Positions 35,048-38,348 of a stretch of DNA of 38,348 bases are shown here, one piece after another. Source of the DNA: Frankia gtarii (GTDB taxonomy: Bacteria; Actinomycetota; Actinomycetes; Frankiales; Frankiaceae); assembly GCF_025403375.1 (NCBI RefSeq), contig NZ_JAMPTM010000030.1, positions 1 to 38,348 on the forward strand. Reading direction: 5' to 3'. Within the stretch, counting starts at the first letter, position 1. The number at the start of each line of letters is the position of its first letter. The position numbers and the translations under genes were made by a program. The notes beneath the pieces were generated by a model. That model searched no databases. It was given only the letters and a program-made list of their open reading frames with translations, and was not told the origin of the DNA.

Positions 35048-35515
35048 TCAGTCCGCGGGCAGCACGCTCAGCCCGGCCGACCACAGCGGCAGCGGCGGCG
35101 GCGGGCAGGGGTGCTCGACGATCCCGCGCTCGGCGAGGTACTTGCGCCAGGCGGCCTTGTCCAGGAACGGGTGCCCGACGCCCATGATGACCCCGTACAT
35201 CTCGCAGCCCTCGGGCCCGGCCTCCCAGGGGCCGAAGGTGTCGCCGTACTCGAGCATGATGTGCGAGCCGGGGCCGCAGACATGCGTGCCGTCCGAGACC
35301 TGCCCCCGGGTGACGAAAATCGAGTGGTCCCCGTGGTGGCCGTGCCGGGGCGTGATCGCGCCCGGATCCCACTTGTTGTAGAAGCAGACGTAGCGCGGCG
35401 AGAGCTGGATCCACGCCTCCTGAATCCGCGCGATCCGCCCGTCCGGATACTCCAGCCGGGTCACGTCGAACCAGTGCACGTCGTCCAGCGATGTGACAAT
35501 CGGCCCACCGTACAC
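35048..35515 (-). CDS. Cupin-domain protein
   Basis: 155 aa small beta-barrel protein. The first cupin motif is ITPRHGHHGDHSIFVTRG (His58, His60, His61, His64 as possible metal ligands) and the second is CGPGSHIMLEYGDTFGPWEAG. The start is a GTG at 35515, 45 bases downstream of an AT-rich -10-like TAATAT. The C-terminus is Pro-rich. It faces the P450 operon, and may be a dioxygenase-like or binding protein of the same pathway; that link rests on position only. Confidence 0.8.
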   Translation of the reverse strand: MYGGPIVTSLDDVHWFDVTRLEYPDGRIARIQEAWIQLSPRYVCFYNKWDPGAITPRHGHHGDHSIFVTRGQVSDGTHVCGPGSHIMLEYGDTFGPWEAGPEGCEMYGVIMGVGHPFLDKAAWRKYLAERGIVEHPCPPPPLPLWSAGLSVLPAD

Positions 35516-35690
35516 AGCATGGCCCCGCTTTCCGCAGCAACATTGCCGAATTTCCTGGAATATTAGCGTGCAATATTTTTCCCGGCCAGGAATCGGTCAT
35601 CTGCCTGCCTGCCCATACTGCCGTCGTGGCCGTGTGGGGGCAGCGACGGTTCCGCCGCCGGGCACCGGCCACCGGGGTGCCACACCCGCG
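35516..35690. promoter_or_regulatory. AT-rich candidate cupin promoter region
   Basis: An AT-rich island at 35551-35582 contains two AATATT boxes. On the minus strand TAATAT (35565-35560) could be a -10 with a poor -35, giving a leader of about 38 nt to the cupin start. Confidence 0.35.
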
Positions 35691-35765
35691 CCGACCACAC
35701 CCGCGCCGACCACACCCGCGCCGACCACACCCGGGCCGACCACACCCGGGCCGACCACACCCGGG
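35691..35765 (+). repeat. 15-bp minisatellite (five full copies)
   Basis: Five contiguous units of CCGACCACACCCGCG or its variant ending GGG, preceded by a partial copy. In the forward frame it encodes PTTPA and PTTPG repeats joined directly to the acetyltransferase fragment. Confidence 0.9.
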
Positions 35766-35981
35766 TTGAATGCGCCGCCGGCCGCGATCAGGCGTATCTG
35801 GATCGACCATCCTGAGGCCACCTGCATCGTGGTTCCGGTCGTGGCGGCTAACCGGGCGTCGTGGCGGGCACTGGAGAAGGCAGGTCTCCGACGCGTCGGG
35901 CAGGGTGCGCTCGCGCCGGACAACCCCGTTGACGACCCACTGCACTATGTGTACCGCGTGGACCGGCCCGACGCCGGCTAA
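35766..35981 (+). pseudogene. C-terminal fragment of a GNAT acetyltransferase
   Basis: About 71 codons read AAIRRIWIDHPEATCIVVPV, then AANRASWRALEKAGLRRVGQG and DPLHYVYRVDRP, which is the C-terminal half of an aminoglycoside 6'-type or RimJ-like GNAT domain (the AANRASWRALEKAG helix follows the acetyl-CoA site). The N-terminal half, including the first acetyl-CoA strand and helix, is missing. Upstream the frame continues into the 15-bp repeat instead. No start codon or ribosome site fits. I read it as a relic. It ends at TAA 35979-35981. Confidence 0.65.
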
Positions 35982-36059
35982 CCGCAACGGCTTTTGGCCG
36001 GACCTGATGGCGGAGGTCGCCTCGCGGCTGACGATGATTGTGGGGCGGGGGTGGCCTGA

Positions 36060-36272
36060 GTCGTCGAGCGGGCATCCGGGCGGCGAGCTACGGCCGCCCG
36101 GATCGTCCGGCGCCACGTCGTTACAAATGACTACCGGGAACAGCTCGCCGCCTTTGCCGAGTGGGGTGAGCCTCACGTCTGGGCGCGCAACACCAGCAAT
36201 GACGATGACATCGTGCTCCCCCTGGAAGTGGCGGACCGCTCCAGCTCATTACACGCCGGATCGCTTCGCTGG
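36060..36272 (+). pseudogene. Unidentified coding-like fragment without a start
   Basis: After an in-frame TGA at 36057 the frame reads ...RRHVVTNDYREQLAAFAEWG, then EPHVWARNTSNDDDIVLPLEVADR, with strongly GC-biased third positions as in real genes here. There is no ATG, GTG or TTG start before residue 50, and the frame runs into the antisense of the HNH gene. It may be the 3' part of a lost gene. I do not recognise the family. Confidence 0.25.
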
Positions 36273-37673
36273 TCATGTGGTGGCAAACAGGTCGGTGGGG
36301 TTTTGGGTGTAGGGGTTGCGGCGTGGGCGTTGGTGGGGGTCGATGCGCCAGGGTGGGATGTAGGCGGGGTGGCCGTCGTCGGTGAAGACGATGGTCCAGC
36401 CGTCGTGGTGGACCTGCCGATGATGCTGGCCGCAGATCAGAACAAGGTTGTGCAGTGCGGTGACACCATCATGTGCCCAGTGGGTGCAGTGGTGGCATTC
36501 GCACCATGACGGTGGCCGGTCGCATCCGGGGAAGGTGCAGCCCCGGTCGCGGGCGACCAGCGCGCGGCGCATCTGTGGGGGGACAACCCGGGTAGTCCGG
36601 CCTATGTCGAGGGGGACGCCGGCCGGGTCGAGCAGGACACGGCTGATCTCCGCGTCGCAGCTCAACCGGGCCAGGGTGCTGTGAGGGAGCGGAGGACCCC
36701 AGTCGGTGGTGGCGGGGATGGTGCCGCTGGCGAGCAGGGTGTTCCAGTCGATGAGGACGGTCAGATGCGGCCGTACCCCTCCGGTTTCGGGGACGGCCGC
36801 GGCGCTCAACGCCCGGTTGACCAGGTCGATGAGGGCGTCGGCGCGGCGGCGGGCGGGGCTACGCCGGTCGGGAGTGCCGTCTGCGGCAGGCCGCGGCGCG
36901 GCGAGGCTGTCCAGGGCGGTGCGCAGCAGGGCGGCGCCCTCGGCATCGAGTTCCCCGCTGATCAGCATGGTGCCGGTAGGGGTATCGGTGAAGGTGAGGC
37001 GGCGGATGTCCGCCGGGTCCGGGCTCGGCTTCTCCCCATCATCATCCCCGGCGTCGGCACCAGCATCGCCACCGCCGTTGCCGGGTCTGGTGTGTTCACC
37101 GGTGCGGCTGTTGGAGTGGGGATCATCGCCGCCGGGGGAGGCGTCCACCATCGTCAGTGTTTCGCGGAGGCGGGCGGCGATTCTGGTGAGGTGAATGGTG
37201 TCGAACTTGTCGGCGAAGCCGATCAGAGCTCGTTCGGCGGCGGTGCGCTGTTCGGGGGTGGTTGCGGTGGGCAGGCTGCGCATCGCGTCGCAGATGACGA
37301 CAGCATGTTCGGCGGTGATCTCCCCGCTGGCGAGGGCCGCCCCGGTCGCGGTGCAGACGGTGGTGTCGCGGGCGAGGGTGACTTGCCGGCGGGCTTCCCG
37401 GGTGGTCAGCCGCAGCCGTTCCCGCAGCCAGGCGGCGAGATCGGTGGCGCCCTGGTGGACGGCGAAGCCACGGTCCTGAGCCTCCACGAACAGCTGGCCC
37501 CGTACGGCCGCAACCCGGCCGGCCAGCCGGCACACCCCCTCGATCAGCCCGTCCAACTCGGCGTCGGACAACCGCCACACGTCCGCGGCCAGCAGCTCGT
37601 CGACCTGCCCGACGATCATCGCCAGCCGTGCCGGTGGATCCGGATCGTCGCCGGAGTTCTCGTCATAAACCAT
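36273..37673 (-). CDS. DUF222/13E12-type HNH endonuclease-like protein
   Basis: 466 aa member of the 13E12 repeat family. The N-terminal DUF222 domain (about 25-300) contains LAAWLRERLRLTTREARRQV and GEITAEHAVVI. An acidic Gly-rich linker (190-220) divides it. The C-terminal HNH domain (about 380-430) shows CTFPGCDRPPSWCECHH, HNLVLICGQHHRQVH, with the zinc cysteines and the His-Asn-His order intact. Such genes occur in many copies in actinobacteria and are often tied to DNA damage. The ATG at 37673 has no ribosome site, so a leaderless message is possible. An SOS box lies 31 bases upstream. Confidence 0.9.
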   Translation of the reverse strand: MVYDENSGDDPDPPARLAMIVGQVDELLAADVWRLSDAELDGLIEGVCRLAGRVAAVRGQLFVEAQDRGFAVHQGATDLAAWLRERLRLTTREARRQVTLARDTTVCTATGAALASGEITAEHAVVICDAMRSLPTATTPEQRTAAERALIGFADKFDTIHLTRIAARLRETLTMVDASPGGDDPHSNSRTGEHTRPGNGGGDAGADAGDDDGEKPSPDPADIRRLTFTDTPTGTMLISGELDAEGAALLRTALDSLAAPRPAADGTPDRRSPARRRADALIDLVNRALSAAAVPETGGVRPHLTVLIDWNTLLASGTIPATTDWGPPLPHSTLARLSCDAEISRVLLDPAGVPLDIGRTTRVVPPQMRRALVARDRGCTFPGCDRPPSWCECHHCTHWAHDGVTALHNLVLICGQHHRQVHHDGWTIVFTDDGHPAYIPPWRIDPHQRPRRNPYTQNPTDLFATT

Positions 37674-37704
37674 GAGTCAACGGTAGAACAACACCCGCCG
37701 GATG

Positions 37705-37720
37705 TCGAACACATGTTCGT
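37705..37720 (-). promoter_or_regulatory. LexA (SOS) box of the HNH gene
   Basis: TCGAAC-ACAT-GTTCGT matches the actinobacterial LexA site TCGAAC-N4-GTTCGA at 11 of 12 fixed positions. It lies 31 bp before the HNH start, where it would block the -35 region. In Mycobacterium tuberculosis, 13E12-family genes are known LexA targets, which supports it. Confidence 0.8.
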
Positions 37721-38107
37721 ACGCCGTGAGCGGAGACGACACGGGAACCATCTGTCGGGTCGACGATTCCTGCGAGGCAACCGGACCTACGGCCAGGTCC
37801 AGCCGCGGTACCCCGATGCCGGTGACCTCGCAAAGTGGGGCCGACCGTGCGAGTGAGGTCGCGGGCATTTGGATACCGTCGTGGCCTTGGACGCCGTCGT
37901 GCCCTTCCCGGTGACGATCGATCTCGCTTGACTGTCGCCGACGCGGCGTCAGCCCGAGTTGCTCGAGAGATGAAGGTGGGTCCTCCGCGATCGCTGTGCG
38001 GGCGGGGGTCGCCAACCACCGTCAGAAACCACCGTCAGAGGCTGCCGGTCAATGCTCCGGAGCTGCTCGCGCACCGGGGGCAACCCGTCATGGCCATCAG
38101 GTGGCAC
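37721..38107. other. Region between the HNH gene and the intron relic
   Basis: 387 bp with no gene I can support on either strand. ACCACCGTCAGA occurs twice near 38016-38039. No reverse-transcriptase or maturase sequence is present, although the intron relic that follows would need one on this side. Confidence 0.4.
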
Positions 38108-38182
38108 GAGCCGGATGAGCCGAGAGACTCACGTCCGGAATCCACGGGGGCCAGAGGGTGAAACTCCCCCTGACTACCCGAC
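38108..38182 (+). mobile_element. Group II intron 3' end relic (domains V and VI)
   Basis: 38108-38142 has the domain V layout: GAGCCGGAU with the AGC triad, GAGCC, a GAGA tetraloop, GACUC, the AC bulge and a complement of the base stem. Domain VI follows at 38143-38182, with CGGG pairing CCCG, a GUGAAAC loop and unpaired A before CUACCC. The 3' end would be GAC. Two faults are visible: a C-A mismatch in the upper helix and an AA in place of U opposite the triad G. With no maturase upstream, it is a truncated, probably inactive relic. Confidence 0.6.
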
Positions 38183-38348
38183 TCCATGCTCATGGGAGCT
38201 GGGTGCGGAGCCTGGACACGTTGCGCGGCTTCACGGAACACCATGATCATGGTTTCGGGGACGGTGCCCGCAAGCATGGCGAGCGCGCCGGAACGTTGCA
38301 CAGCCGCAGTGGCCATGGGGGCGTGGCGAACGGTGGGGAGTGCCTCAC
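38183..38348. other. Window end, no supported gene
   Basis: 166 bp after the intron relic. This would be the 3' exon side; frames are open but show no recognisable protein. Confidence 0.35.

Noticed and set aside
35691-35765. Possible CRISPR array
   Set aside because: The 15-bp units are contiguous with no spacers, and there are no cas genes; it is a minisatellite.
37996-38000. GTGCG as a 5' end of the group II intron
   Set aside because: Only 187 bases separate it from the 3' end, too few for domains I-IV; the 5-mer is common in such GC-rich DNA.
38035-38316. 93-codon minus-strand frame across the intron relic
   Set aside because: No ribosome site or recognisable protein; it reads antisense through RNA-like structure.

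Overview
The window reads as chromosomal DNA of a very high-GC actinobacterium, most likely a member of the Frankiales (Frankia or a close relative). The evidence is an hpnH-type hopanoid radical-SAM gene, a cysK-cysE pair, a 13E12-type (DUF222) HNH gene behind an actinobacterial SOS box, F420- and mycofactocin-type oxidoreductases, and frequent GTG/TTG starts. The genus is an inference from gene content. There are no rRNA or tRNA genes and no CRISPR array.

Layout. 1-2959 (-) is lutABC lactate oxidation, with lutC cut by the window edge. 3242-4927 (+) is cysK-cysE cysteine synthesis. 4941-8546 (-) holds a PI-PLC-like phosphodiesterase and a large alpha/beta hydrolase with a C-terminal PKD-like domain, each apparently with its own promoter. 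8667-9725 (-) is a double Lrp/AsnC regulator, divergent from a DHA2-type MFS exporter (9911) whose frame stays open across the whole antisense maf gene. 12285-13286 is hpnH, closed by a strong hairpin.

13800-23018 (+) is one long cluster: a LivH-LivM-LivG fusion, LivF, an acyl-CoA ligase, an SDR protein lacking the usual Tyr/Lys, a P450, its 3Fe-4S ferredoxin and a lipoprotein substrate-binding protein. It looks like ABC import of an organic acid, CoA activation and oxidation. 23507-25781 is an arsenic module with no pump gene: arsC, an aquaporin and an arsI/cadI-type lyase, divergent from arsR. 26170-26499 encodes a small FKBP that looks strikingly fungal.

26752-35515 is a second oxidative block. 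It holds a MaoC pair and a kinase-fold phosphotransferase (-), then an F420-type LLM enzyme, and an apparent operon of ALDH, NDMA-type alcohol dehydrogenase, P450 and NTF2-like protein (+), facing a cupin gene. With the 13.8-23 kb cluster it suggests a catabolic island for a terpenoid, alicyclic or steroid-like acid; the substrate cannot be read from the sequence.

35516-38348 is degenerate accessory DNA: a 15-bp minisatellite joined to a C-terminal acetyltransferase fragment, an unidentified coding-like fragment, the SOS-linked HNH gene and an orphan 3' end (domains V-VI) of a group II intron. A feature running through the window is in-frame tandem repeats at the 3' ends of genes.
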